Source: Aquatica leii (taxonomy: Eukaryota > Arthropoda > Insecta > Coleoptera > Lampyridae). From it: a stretch of DNA of 64,000 bases. Position 1 is the stretch's first letter. Every line of letters begins with the position of its first letter. Both the position numbers and the translations under genes were made by a program. The notes beneath the pieces were generated by a model, which saw only the letters and a program-made list of their open reading frames with translations, did not search any database and was not told where the DNA came from. Where the stretch lies: the NCBI GenBank assembly GCA_035610365.1, contig CM069432.1, positions 222,478,532 to 222,542,531 of the forward strand, given 5' to 3'. Shown here piece after piece: positions 46,843 through 56,880 of the stretch.

Positions 46843-47460
46843 AATAATAAATTTTAAAAGTTAAGATCTGTATTACATACAGGTTGCAACTAATTTGAAA
46901 AGGTCAGCCAGAAAAACAAAAATCTTTTCAAGGAAAACAAAATGGTCTAATGCATTTTCTGTATAGCGTAAAGATGGTGTGTACACGTATTCGAAGTGTT
47001 CTATCATGCAAGAATAGTTTCAAATACTGTATACATTGTTTTAAAAAATCTTGTTGAGTGACAGGTACATAGAGATGAAATGTATTTATAAAATAATAAA
47101 TTTTAAAAACTAAGATCTGTATTACATACAGGTTGCAACTAATTTGAAAAGGTCAGCCAGAAAAACAAAAATCTTTTCAAGGAAAACAAAATGGTCTAAT
47201 GCATTTCCTGTATAGCGTAAAGATGGTGTGTACACGTATTCGAAGTGTTCTATCATGCAAGAATAGTTTCAAATACTGTATACATTGTTTTAAAAAATCT
47301 TGTTGAGTGACAGGTACATAGAGATGAAATGTATTTATAAAATAATAAATTTTAAAAACTAAGATCTGTATTACATACAGGTTGCAACTTGTTTGAAAAT
47401 GTCAGACAGAAAAACAAAAATCTTTTCAGGTAAAACAAAATGGTCCAAGGCATTTCATGT
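46843..47460 (+). repeat. 249-bp tandem repeats, left arm
   Basis: Unit starts at 46843, 47092 and 47341, each with aataataaattttaaaa and taagatctgtattacata. Copies 1 and 2 are full length (249 bp) and almost identical; copy 3 is partial (about 120 bp) and more diverged. The right arm has one full unit fewer, so the copy number changed after the arms separated. Confidence 0.85.
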
Positions 47461-47939
47461 ATAATTGTTTTAAAATAAATCGTATCATATACAATCGTAT
47501 AAGCAGAATACTTTTTATAGACCTTCATGAGTACAATATTTTGTATTTCTATATAGACTTTTTCTTGAGTATTCTTTGTTTATGCAATAAAGCATACCAT
47601 GTATTTTATGTAGTTTTCATTTAAGATATACAGCAGAGTGTAAAGCAATTCTTACCAGCGTAGTTAAAGCTTTTTGTTTTATTTATACCTGTTTTGTACA
47701 AACCTTTTAAATTTCTTAAAAGATATGCTAGAACAAGTCTATTCTTTGTTTACTCTTGGTTTACTTGTTTGTGACGTATGTATTGAAATAGTGATAAATA
47801 CACGAACAAGTTTATAGTTAGGGTTATTCTGGTCACAGCGAGTGTATAGAGGTCGTCGGAGCTATTTTATTACCAATTTTATGGTGCTTTTTTTTGCGGG
47901 CGAGGTGTGCTATTATTTTTGTTAGGCGGACCTGTAGTG
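47461..47939. other. Upstream region of gene A, left arm
   Basis: AT-rich leader followed by a GC-richer 100 bp (ggtcacagcgagtgtataga, ggtcgtcggagct) just before gene A. The second half may hold the gene A promoter; no firm TATA or initiator can be assigned. Confidence 0.35.
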
Positions 47940-48783
47940 ATGAGTGTCGCAACTAAAGAGCTGCAGCTTAAAAAAAGGTTCTATGTGCCTTATGCAAAAC
48001 CAAAACATTCAACGCCTGCAAGGAGGATCCATCCACAACCGGTCCTCTTACCTGAGTACTGCCCTGTAGAAGAAGACTTCAAACTTTTTGAAGAAGCACG
48101 TAAGAAGTATGGAGTTCATAGTAACGAAGATGAAAAATCGAAGATGTTGAGGAAAGAAAGCTCACATTTACTCAGTGAATTAAATGTGTTTTTAAATAAT
48201 AGTGAATCAAAGTTGGCGTGTGTAGGTTTAGATGTGTTCGATAATTTCAATCCGTGCATAAGAATTCAGAAACCGGGATTAGATCATTGTGTTAATTTCA
48301 GTTATGCAAGTTTTATCGAATTTATAAACAGCCTTCAAAATATTATTGAGTCACTTCGATGCCACTGTGAAGAAAAGTATGAACTTGCAGATTATACAGT
48401 TTATTGTACTATAAGTAGTGATGACTGTGATGAGATACCGATACCGACAGCAAAATTTGTACCAAAAACAAGGGCGATAACTTCCATATACACCTAGCCT
48501 CAACTACGCTACAGAAACTTGATAATATAAGAAATTTTTTGGTGAGGAAGTTAAAATCTTTCGAAGACATAAATTTTGTTTTTAACGGCTTTATCGTGGA
48601 TGTGGTAAATGTCCTCAATAATAAAAAACGTGTGTAGAAAATGAAGATGTTGTTAATGTTTTATGTAGTCGACATCAAGATGACATTATTTTAAGTGAAT
48701 TAGTGTACAAGTTTCCAAATTTTGTAATAGGTAAAATAAAAGACAATATGGAAGATTATGGCGACCGTCATTTGTACATATAA
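47940..48783 (+). pseudogene. Gene A of the palindromic element, left copy (function unknown)
   Basis: I do not recognise the family. The ATG at 47940 (MSVATKELQLKKRFYVPYAK) opens a basic, Pro-rich N-terminus, then an acidic helical segment (KLFEEARKKYGVHSNEDEKS), then a block VGLDVFDNFNPCIRI with hydrophobic helices (FIEFINSLQNIIESL). An upstream in-frame stretch starts only with GTG. The left copy has five A's near 48463 where the right has six, so its frame shifts and stops at 48497. A shifted frame then continues through the conserved C-terminal part. After another frameshift near 48636 it ends at TAA 48781-48783. Original length about 280 residues. No signal peptide or membrane segment. 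Block LDVFDNFNPCIRI resembles one in gene B. Confidence 0.55.
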
Positions 48784-49677
48784 GTAGTATAACAGTTTTA
48801 CCATTTAAGTATTAAAACCTGTATTATCACTGATTTAAATATATGTAGTTAAATAAAGTCTTATTTTATATAGATTTTTTTTATCTTTCGCACCTTTATC
48901 GATCTTTGATCATGCCAATTGGCGTTTTGATATTAATTTGGATATTAATTTGTAATGGAATAATTTCTGTTTGTTCAAACCATTTTAATTCGCGTTTTGA
49001 ATTTAATTTGGGTTTGAATTCGTGGATTAGTTTCTGTTTGATCAAATAAATCCGCAAAATTAATTTATGAAATTAAATTTATTTAATCGAAATCGTAATC
49101 GATATTGAATCATGACTTTGATTAAACCCGCGGTTTAATTTTGATTGTGTGATTTTGGTAGGTGCGTTAACCGTTACAGCAGACAAAAATTAAATAGTAA
49201 TCAAGTCAAATTAATTTGTGTGAATTATGTAATTAGTAAAAAAATTTATTATTATTAATATTATTATTATTATTAAAATAAGTACTTTAGTTAGTAAATG
49301 GTATATTTCATTACCGTAATAAGTAATCGTAATTTCAACCTTTTGGAACAAAATAAATCAGCTTAATGCAATCACTAAAATACCAAATTCGGACTTGTTA
49401 GATCTTGCTAATTCTAATAATAACTTCAATTTAATTTTCTTTTTAAGTTGATCATCAAATGATTTTGCAAAGATTTTAGTCAATATAAAGTTTGTGTTGA
49501 GATATTATAATTGCTATGTTGGGTTTCGTTAAAATCTTAATTTGAAAAATAGTTGATTTTACTTCAAATGAAAATTGGTTTTGTTATTTTCATTAGTTGA
49601 GAAATCTGTTACATATAGTGAATTCTTTTTTTTTTTAATTTTAAAAAATCATGAAATTTAAATCAATGAATTAACAA
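48566..49677 (+). other. Left-arm-only block (deleted in the right arm)
   Basis: The right arm joins the equivalents of 48565 and about 49678 directly, with one or two shared bases at the joint. The block holds the gene A C-terminus (to 48783) and about 900 bp of AT-rich DNA with gaatttaattt/aattcgcg strings similar to the end clusters (48950-49140). A simple deletion in the right arm explains it. Confidence 0.7.
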
Positions 49678-49919
49678 TTACTTTGTAAATAAAAGTATCT
49701 TAATGAAAATACATACATACCAAAAATGAAAGTGTACTGCGAGTAAGCATGAATCATTTGTAGTAAACTTATAGAATGTGCTCTTAATGACTTCGACAAG
49801 TTTTAACAAGTCTGTGCATACCCGCAACAGTTTTCAAAACAAAGAGTGTTAGGGTCGAGGTTTTCATATTTATGCGTTTCATAAATGTGTTCATTTAGTA
49901 TACTTTGATATTCATTAAA

Positions 49920-50835
49920 ATGTTCAACAGTATAGTTAACTTACGTGCCTCCGAAAAAGAAAAACAATATAAACAAATAACTAAGAAAAGGTTTATGGAA
50001 ACCAAATATAAAAATACGAAATCTGTAAGTAAGTATTTTTATGGATTTGTTATTAAGAAACAATATTGAAAAACATCAAATTCTAATTCTAAAATTTTAA
50101 TTTATTCTAGCCAAAACGCATAAAACCAACACCTGTTCAGAGAAATTCATCACCTCAACTGATAATTAATGAAGAAGATGAACGCATTTGTTTTACAGAA
50201 AAGGTGATTCCTAGTTACGGAATTTAGAAGTTTGCAGCAGATATAAAAAAAAAACCAAACGTTAACGAGAAAAAATAGTTGTTGTGCGAAACAAGACTAT
50301 TCCTCAACCGTAGTGCTAGCAAGTGCGTTACAGTGAGATTAGATCTTTTCCACAATTTCCAGCCGGTAGTTCGTATTTTGAAATCGAATGTGGAAATGGG
50401 GATCACGCTTACAAGATCTTCATATAAAGAATGAAGAATTAGCACGCAGTTTGAAGATTGTTTTAGAAGAACTAAAGAATAATACGTTAACTACAACAAA
50501 TTTCGTTGAATATAAAGTCAGTCTCTTGCCCGGAAAAGATATGTGTAAGTTTACACGCAAAAGACGATATAACAATGCCGAAGAAAACAAATTCGATTGC
50601 AATTTTTAAATTGTACGTAATGCGGGAGACTTTATACCCATTGTTGAAAATGGAAGAGTTCTGGATTCACAAGTTAGATGTTCTTACTACTTATAGTTTC
50701 AACTTTGAATCTTTTTAATGATGTGCTCGACTATCTAGAAGAAGAGGGCTTTGAAGACATCCATGAAGCAGTTAGTAATATATTAAAGTCAAAGATGCTG
50801 AAGATTATTTATTGCATGAATTGTACTTTAAATAA
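49920..50835 (+). pseudogene. Gene B of the palindromic element, left copy (function unknown)
   Basis: Exon 1 (49920-50024) encodes MFNSIVNLRASEKEKQYKQI and ends at a gtaagtaagt donor. An 86-bp intron (50025-50110, ending tttattctag) leads to an exon starting PKRIKPTPVQRNSSPQL, with a TAG at 50225-50227 present in both arms. Further on, a block reads LDLFHNFQPVVRIL, paralogous to LDVFDNFNPCIRI of gene A. After a frameshift shared by both arms come EELARSLKIVLEELKNN and, after another, a Leu/Phe-rich C-terminus ending at TAA 50833-50835. Left-only frameshifts lie at a T run near 50712 and at an A run near 50795. It may be one decayed gene or a short 73-residue protein followed by a relic. Confidence 0.45.
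50025..50110 (+). other. Predicted intron in gene B (left arm)
   Basis: Donor gtaagtaagt and acceptor tttattctag; splicing keeps the frame (35 codons, then 38 codons to the TAG). The same sites occur in the right arm. Presence of an intron shows the gene is eukaryotic-type. Confidence 0.55.
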
Positions 50836-52202
50836 AAACATTTTATAGTTGATAAAACTGCAACTATATAGCAGTTTCTTCTCAGGATACTCAACCTTTT
50901 TATTAAAAATAATAAATTGTAAATACCTACTTGTTTGAGTACTCTCTCTTCCTATCTCTAAAAGTGCTTTATTTTGAATAATTCAATAAAATAATTGTCA
51001 ATTGGTAAGTATTTAGAATACAGAGTGTCTAGAGATGGAGGACTATCATTGCAGTCTTTCAGGTAGTGGTAAATCATATTTTTTTTTGTAATTTAAAAAA
51101 AATATATATCTAAACCGAGCAATATAAAATTTGACAACATATTGTAGTGCTATGACGAATGGCAACCATTATGTAAGCAGCTAGATAATCAGAAAGAGTT
51201 CCATCATGGTTTACCCAATATAGAAAGAACTACAACTTAAATAGTCGCAGTTTTTAACTAAGCACTCCAAAATCCTCTTTTGATGACAAACCTACGTTTT
51301 TAAATTTATAAAGAATAAGTGCAAAACAGACTTAATTTTATACTAGTGCATTAGTTAGAAAAAACCAACTACCGTAAAAAGAGTTTTTAACTTAAAAACA
51401 CAAAATCATTATAAACATAAAATTACAATTGAAAATACCGCAAACAATAATTGTATGATAAATTACTTTAGAAAAAGGTAATCATAAAAAAATGAGATAT
51501 ATATAAACAATTACCAGTATAACTATTTTTTGTAATTAAGAAAGAACATTTTTAAGCGCGTAAATTGATGTTTTAGTTAAAGTATTACAAAATTGCACAA
51601 CTTATTGTTTATCTCTGCCACGATCTACAAAAAAAAGAAATAAACTAGTTAATAAATCATTATTGCGGATTTCTCTGTAGTAAAACCACATCGATTGTAG
51701 ACCAGAGAGATTCAAGGACTCTGAATTGGTTAAATTTTGAAAATATTAGTTACAGTATTTTATCTTAGTCTGTATTAACGTCAGTAAAAATCAATATGCT
51801 CTAATAAATTTAGAAAACTAAACTACCTACTCGTCGATTTAAGAATTTCAGAAAAGACACGACCTGTTATTCATGGTTACATCAAAACTTAGTACTATTA
51901 TTTTTATAACTAGTCATTTAAGAAATTACAAAAAATACTTGAAACGTTTTATCAATCATAAAAGTGTATCTAACCAAATTCAATAATTAAAACAAATTGG
52001 TAAACACAAATCGTTTTCTTCAACACGTTAATTCAGCAACGCGTTTTAAACATTGACGTATGTTTATCGTTGATATCAAACTTGAGTAATCACAGTTTTT
52101 CTAAACTCACAACTACAAGATAAACTATAATACCATAAACTTTATATTTATACTATTGTAAATAAGTTACAATATTACTCAAAAACAATTATAAAAATAT
52201 AC
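50836..52202. other. Inner non-coding part of the left arm
   Basis: About 1.4 kb of AT-rich sequence with no supported gene between gene B and the palindrome centre. The mirror is 52240-53619. Confidence 0.45.
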
Positions 52203-52239
52203 AAATATGAAATAACTTTTGATAATTTTTTCCTTTTAT
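52203..52239. other. Spacer at the palindrome centre
   Basis: 37 bp of unique AT-rich sequence (aaatatgaaataactttt...) between inverted arms ending ataaaaatatac and starting gtatatttttat. No gene or recombination site is recognisable. Confidence 0.8.
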
Positions 52240-53619
52240 GTATATTTTTATAATTGTTTTTGAGTAATATTGTAACTTATTTACAATAGTATAAATATAA
52301 AGTTTATGGTATTATAGTTTATCTTGTAGTTGTGAGTTTAGAAAAACTGTGATTACTCAAGTTTGATATCAACGATAAACATACGTCAATGTTTAAAACG
52401 CGTTGCTGAATTAACGTGTTGAAGAAAACGATTTGTGTTTACCAATTTGTTTTAATTATTGAATTTGGTTAGATACACTTTTATGATTGATAAAACGTTT
52501 CAAGTATTTTTTGTAATTTCTTAAATGACTAGTTATAAAAAAATAATAGTACTAAGTTTTGATGTAACCATGAATAACAGGTCGTGTCTTTCTGAAATTC
52601 TTAAATCGACGAGTAGGTAGTTTAGTTTTCTAAATTTATTAGAGCATATTGATTTTTACTGACGTTAATACAGACTAAGATAAAATACTGTAACTAATAT
52701 TTTCAAAATTTAACCAATTCAGAGTCCTTGAATCTCTCTGGTCTACAATCGATGTGGTTTTACTACAGAGAAATCCGCAATAATGATTTATTAACTAGTT
52801 TATTTCTTTTTTTTGTAGATCGTGGCAGAGATAAACAATAAGTTGTGCAATTTTGTAATACTTTAACTAAAACATCAATTTACGCGCTTAAAAATGTTCT
52901 TCTTAATTACAAAAAAAATAGTTATACTGGTAATTGTTTATATATATCTCATTTTTTTTTTATGATTACCTTTTTTCTAAAGTAATTTATCATACAATTA
53001 TTGTTTGCGGTATTTTCAATTGTAATTTTTGCGTTTATAATGATTTTGTGTTTTTAAGTTAAAAAACTCTTTTTTTACGGTAGTTGGTTTTTTCTAACTA
53101 ATGCACTAGTATAAAATTAAGTCTGTTTTGCACTTATTCTTTTATAAATTTAAAAACGTAGGTTTGTCATCAAAAGAGGATTTTGGAGTGCTTAGTTAAA
53201 AAACTGCGACTATTTAAGTTGTAGTTCTTTTCTATATTGGGTAAACCATGATGGAACTCTTTCTGATTATCTAGCTGCTTACATAATGGTTGCCATTCGT
53301 CATAGCACTACAATATGTTGTCAAATTTTATATTGCTCGGTTTAGATATATATTTTTTTTAAATTACAAAAAAAAATATGATTTACCACTACCTGAAAGA
53401 CTGCAATGATAGTCCTCCATCTCTAGACACTCTGTATTCTAAATACTTACCAATTGACAATTATTTTATTGAATTATTCAAAATAAAGCACTTTTAGAGA
53501 TAGGAAGAGAGAGTACTCAAACAAGTAGGTATTTACAATTTATTATTTTTAATAAAAAGGTTGAGTATCCTGAGAAGAAACTGCTATATAGTTGCAGTTT
53601 TATCAACTATAAAATGTTT

Positions 53620-54539
53620 TTATTTAAAGTACAATTCATGCAATAAATAATCTTCAGCATCTTTTGACTTTAATATATTACTAACTGCTTCATGGATGTC
53701 TTCAAAGCCCTCTTCTTCTAGATAGTCGAGCACATCATTAAAAAAAGATTCAAAGTTGAAACTATAAGTAGTAAGAACATCTAACTTGTGAATCCAGAAC
53801 TCTTCCATTTTCAACAATGGGTATAAAGTCTCCCGCATTACGTACAATTTAAAAATTGCAATCGAATTTGTTTTCTTCGGCATTGTTATATCGTCTTTTG
53901 CGTGTAAACTTACACATATCTTTTCCGGGCAAGAGACTGACTTTATATTCAACGAAATTTGTTGTAGTTAACGTATTATTCTTTAGTTCTTCTAAAACAA
54001 TCTTCAAACTGCGTGCTAATTCTTCATTCTTTATATGAAGATCTTGTAAGCGTGATCCCCATTTCCACATTCGATTTCAAAATACGAACTACCGGCTGGA
54101 AATTGTGGAAAAGATCTAATCTCACTGTAACGCACTTGCTAGCACTACGGTTGAGGAATAGTCTTGTTTCGCACAACAACTATTTTTTCTCGTTAACGTT
54201 TGGTTTTTTTTTTTATATCTGCTGCAAACTTCTAAATTCCGTAACTAGGAATCACCTTTTCTGTAAAACAAATGCGTTCATCTTCTTCATTAATTATCAG
54301 TTGAGGTGATGAATTTCTCTGAACAGGTGTTGGTTTTATGCGTTTTGGCTAGAATAAATTAAAATTTTAGAATTAGAATTTGATGTTTTTCAATATTGTT
54401 TCTTAATAACAAATCCATAAAAATACTTACTTACAGATTTCGTATTTTTATATTTGGTTTCCATAAACCTTTTCTTAGTTATTTGTTTATATTGTTTTTC
54501 TTTTTCGGAGGCACGTAAGTTAACTATACTGTTGAACAT
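53620..54539 (-). pseudogene. Gene B of the palindromic element, right copy
   Basis: Minus-strand counterpart of the left copy: ATG at 54539, the same intron and the same early TAG. In this arm the C-terminal frame is open for 110 codons (53952-53620), ending EDYLLHELYFK, because the T run and A run that are short in the left arm are longer here. The C-terminal half has hydrophobic/acidic helices (FFNDVLDYLEEEGFEDIHEA) and resembles the NFLVRKLKSFE region of gene A in layout. The frameshift before KNEELARSLK is present here too, so decay began before the arms diverged or before duplication. Confidence 0.45.
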
Positions 54540-54768
54540 TTTAATGAATATCAAAGTATACTAAATGAACACATTTATGAAACGCATAAATATGAAAAAC
54601 CTCGACCCTAACACTCTTTGTTTTGAAAAACTGTTGCGGGTATGCACAGACTTGTTAAAACTTGTCGAAGTCATTAAGAGCACATTCTATAAGTTTACTA
54701 CAAATGATTCATGCTTACTCGCAGTACACTTTCATTTTTGGTATGTATGTATTTTCATTAAGATACTT

Positions 54769-55410
54769 TTATTTACAAAGTAATTCGAAAGATTTTAACT
54801 TCCTCACCAAAAAATTTCTTATATTATCAAGTTTCTGTAGCGTAGTTGAGGCTAGGTGTATATGGAAGTTATCGCCCTTGTTTTTTGGTACAAATTTTGC
54901 TGTCGGTATCGGTATCTCATCACAGTCATCACTACTTATAGTACAATAAACTGTATAATCTGCAAGTTCATACTTTTCTTCACAGTGGCATCGAAGTGAC
55001 TCAATAATATTTTGAAGGCTGTTTATAAATTCGATAAAACTTGCATAACTGAAATTAACACAATGATCTAATCCCGGTTTCTGAATTCTTATGCACGGAT
55101 TGAAATTATCGAACACATCTAAACCTACACACGCCAACTTTGATTCACTATTATTTAAAAACACATTTAATTCACTGAGTAAATGTGAGCTTTCTTTCCT
55201 CAACATCTTCGATTTTTCATCTTCGTTACTATGAACTCCATACTTCTTACGTGCTTCTTCAAAAAGTTTGAAGTCTTCTTCTACAGGGCAGTACTCAGGT
55301 GAGAGGACCGGTTGTGGATGGATCCTCCTTGCAGGCGTTGAATGTTTTGGTTTTGCATAAGGCACATAGAACCTTTTTTTAAGCTGCAGCTCTTTAGTTG
55401 CGACACTCAT
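54769..55410 (-). pseudogene. Gene A of the palindromic element, right copy, 3'-truncated
   Basis: The ATG at 55410-55408 is followed by about 210 uninterrupted codons, including the LDVFDNFNPCIRI block and NFHIHLASTTLQKLDNIRNF, ending at the edge of the 1.1-kb deletion, where KSFE is followed by a few foreign codons (LLCK) and a stop. Comparison with the left arm suggests loss of the last 70 or so residues. Apart from a Leu/Ser change near the 36th residue, the two copies agree almost completely. Function unknown; no catalytic motif visible. Confidence 0.55.
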
Positions 55411-55916
55411 CACTACAGGTCCGCCTAACAAAAATAATAGCACACCTCGCCCGCAAAAAAAAGCACCATAAAATTGGTAATAAAATAGCTCCGACGACCT
55501 CTATACACTCGCTGTGACCAGAATAACCCTAACTATAAACTTGTTCGTGTATTTATCACTATTTCAATACATACGTCACAAACAAGTAAACCAAGAGTAA
55601 ACAAAGAATAGACTTGTTCTAGCATATCTTTTAAGAAATTTAAAAGGTTTGTACAAAACAGGTATAAATAAAACAAAAAGCTTTAACTACGCTGGTAAGA
55701 ATTGCTTTACACTCTGCTGTATATCTTAAATGAAAACTACATAAAATACATGGTATGCTTTATTGCATAAACAAAGAATACTCAAGAAAAAGTCTATATA
55801 GAAATACAAAATATTGTACTCATGAAGGTCTATAAAAAGTATTCTGCTTATACGATTGTATATGATACGATTTATTTTAAAACAATTATACATGAAATGC
55901 CTTGGACCATTTTGTT

Positions 55917-56270
55917 TTACCTGAAAAGATTTTTGTTTTTCTGTCTGACATTTTCAAACAAGTTGCAACCTGTATGTAATACAGATCTTAGTTTTTAAAA
56001 TTTATTATTTTATAAATACATTTCATCTCTATGTACCTGTCACTCAACAAGATTTTTTAAAACAATGTATACAGTATTTGAAACTATTCTTGCATGATAG
56101 AACACTTCGAATACGTGTACACACCATCTTTACGCTATACAGGAAATGCATTAGACCATTTTGTTTTCCTTGAAAAGATTTTTGTTTTTCTGGCTGACCT
56201 TTTCAAATTAGTTGCAACCTGTATGTAATACAGATCTTAACTTTTAAAATTTATTATTTATAATCTGCAC
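55917..56270 (-). repeat. 249-bp repeat region, right arm (one unit fewer)
   Basis: Mirror of 46843-47460. It has one full unit plus the partial diverged unit, against two full plus one partial in the left arm. Confidence 0.8.
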
Positions 56271-56440
56271 CTAATGTTAAATAAAAATAAATACTGATAT
56301 TAATACCAATAATTAAAGTATCTATCTATACGATTTAAATCTAAAACGATTAAGCCGTTATTATACAAACTGGTACACATAAAAATGCACCCTAAAACGA
56401 GCAGGTATAAATATCCTTTTAAAGGTAATTTTCAACATGC

Positions 56441-56508
56441 CTTGCTGGTCGAGTGTACATAATGTATGCTTTTTCAAACGGGCAGCTCGGGTTCGAATCC
56501 CGTGCAAG
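56441..56508 (+). repeat. tRNA-like sequence in the right arm
   Basis: Plus-strand mirror of 46593-46660 with an intact B box (gggttcgaatccc at 56489-56501) and CTTGC/GCAAG ends. Its conservation in both arms shows it was part of the element before the arms diverged. Confidence 0.5.
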
Positions 56509-56838
56509 TTTTAGTGGTAAAAAATCTGCTGACGTCAGAGAACAAGGTCCTAATCGGCTGGATACGTTCGATGATCGATGCAGATCGCGATTTAATTCGC
56601 GGTGATTCAAAGAACAAGGTCCTAATCGGCTGGATACGTTCGATGAAAATAACCGCGAACTAATTCGCGAAACTAGATCAACCCGCAAATTAATTCGCGA
56701 AATTAAACGCGAAATTAATGCGCGAAATTAGATCAAACAGCGAAAAAATTCGCGAAATTAGATCGATCAATTTTATTTGATTAATTGATCCGATTAAATT
56801 AATTGACCTAATTAAATCTCAAGTGTCGGGATACTACT

Positions 56839-56844
56839 AACTGG
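56839..56844. repeat. 6-bp target-site duplication (AACTGG), right
   Basis: Follows the element end ...gggatactact; matches 46256-46261. Confidence 0.65.
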
Positions 56845-56880
56845 TTCTTTAAATTTTAATATTGGGGCAATCAATTTATA

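Larger units (their letters stand above)
46262..52202 (+). repeat. Left arm of the palindromic element (5.94 kb)
   Basis: It matches the complement of 52240-56838 nearly base for base apart from a left-only block at about 48566-49677, one extra 249-bp tandem unit, and small homopolymer indels. The left arm retains the 3' part of gene A that the right arm lost. Confidence 0.85.
46262..56838. mobile_element. 10.6-kb palindromic mobile element of unknown class
   Basis: The two arms (46262-52202 and 52240-56838) are inverted copies with a 37-bp spacer. The unit starts AGTAGTATCCCGACACTTGA, ends with its complement, and is bracketed by AACTGG on both sides. Those are the marks of a single transposition event producing a 6-bp duplication. 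Such duplications are known for Polinton/Maverick elements (also reported with AG-type ends) and a few others. No DNA polymerase B, integrase, packaging ATPase, protease or capsid sequence is recognisable. Each arm carries genes A and B plus structural repeats. Arms differ in a 1.1-kb deletion, one 249-bp repeat unit and many 1-2-bp indels, so they have been evolving separately. It may be the inverted ends of a larger element that lost its centre, or a replication foldback product. Confidence 0.7.
52240..56838 (-). repeat. Right arm of the palindromic element (4.60 kb)
   Basis: Inverted copy of the left arm, lacking its 1.1-kb block and one 249-bp unit. It preserves better frames for gene A (5' part) and the gene B C-terminus. 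Confidence 0.85.

Noticed and set aside
46262-56838. Palindrome as an assembly or sequencing hairpin artefact
   Set aside because: Arms differ by a 1.1-kb deletion, a repeat unit and many small changes, and a 6-bp duplication flanks the unit. Read-level proof is still lacking.
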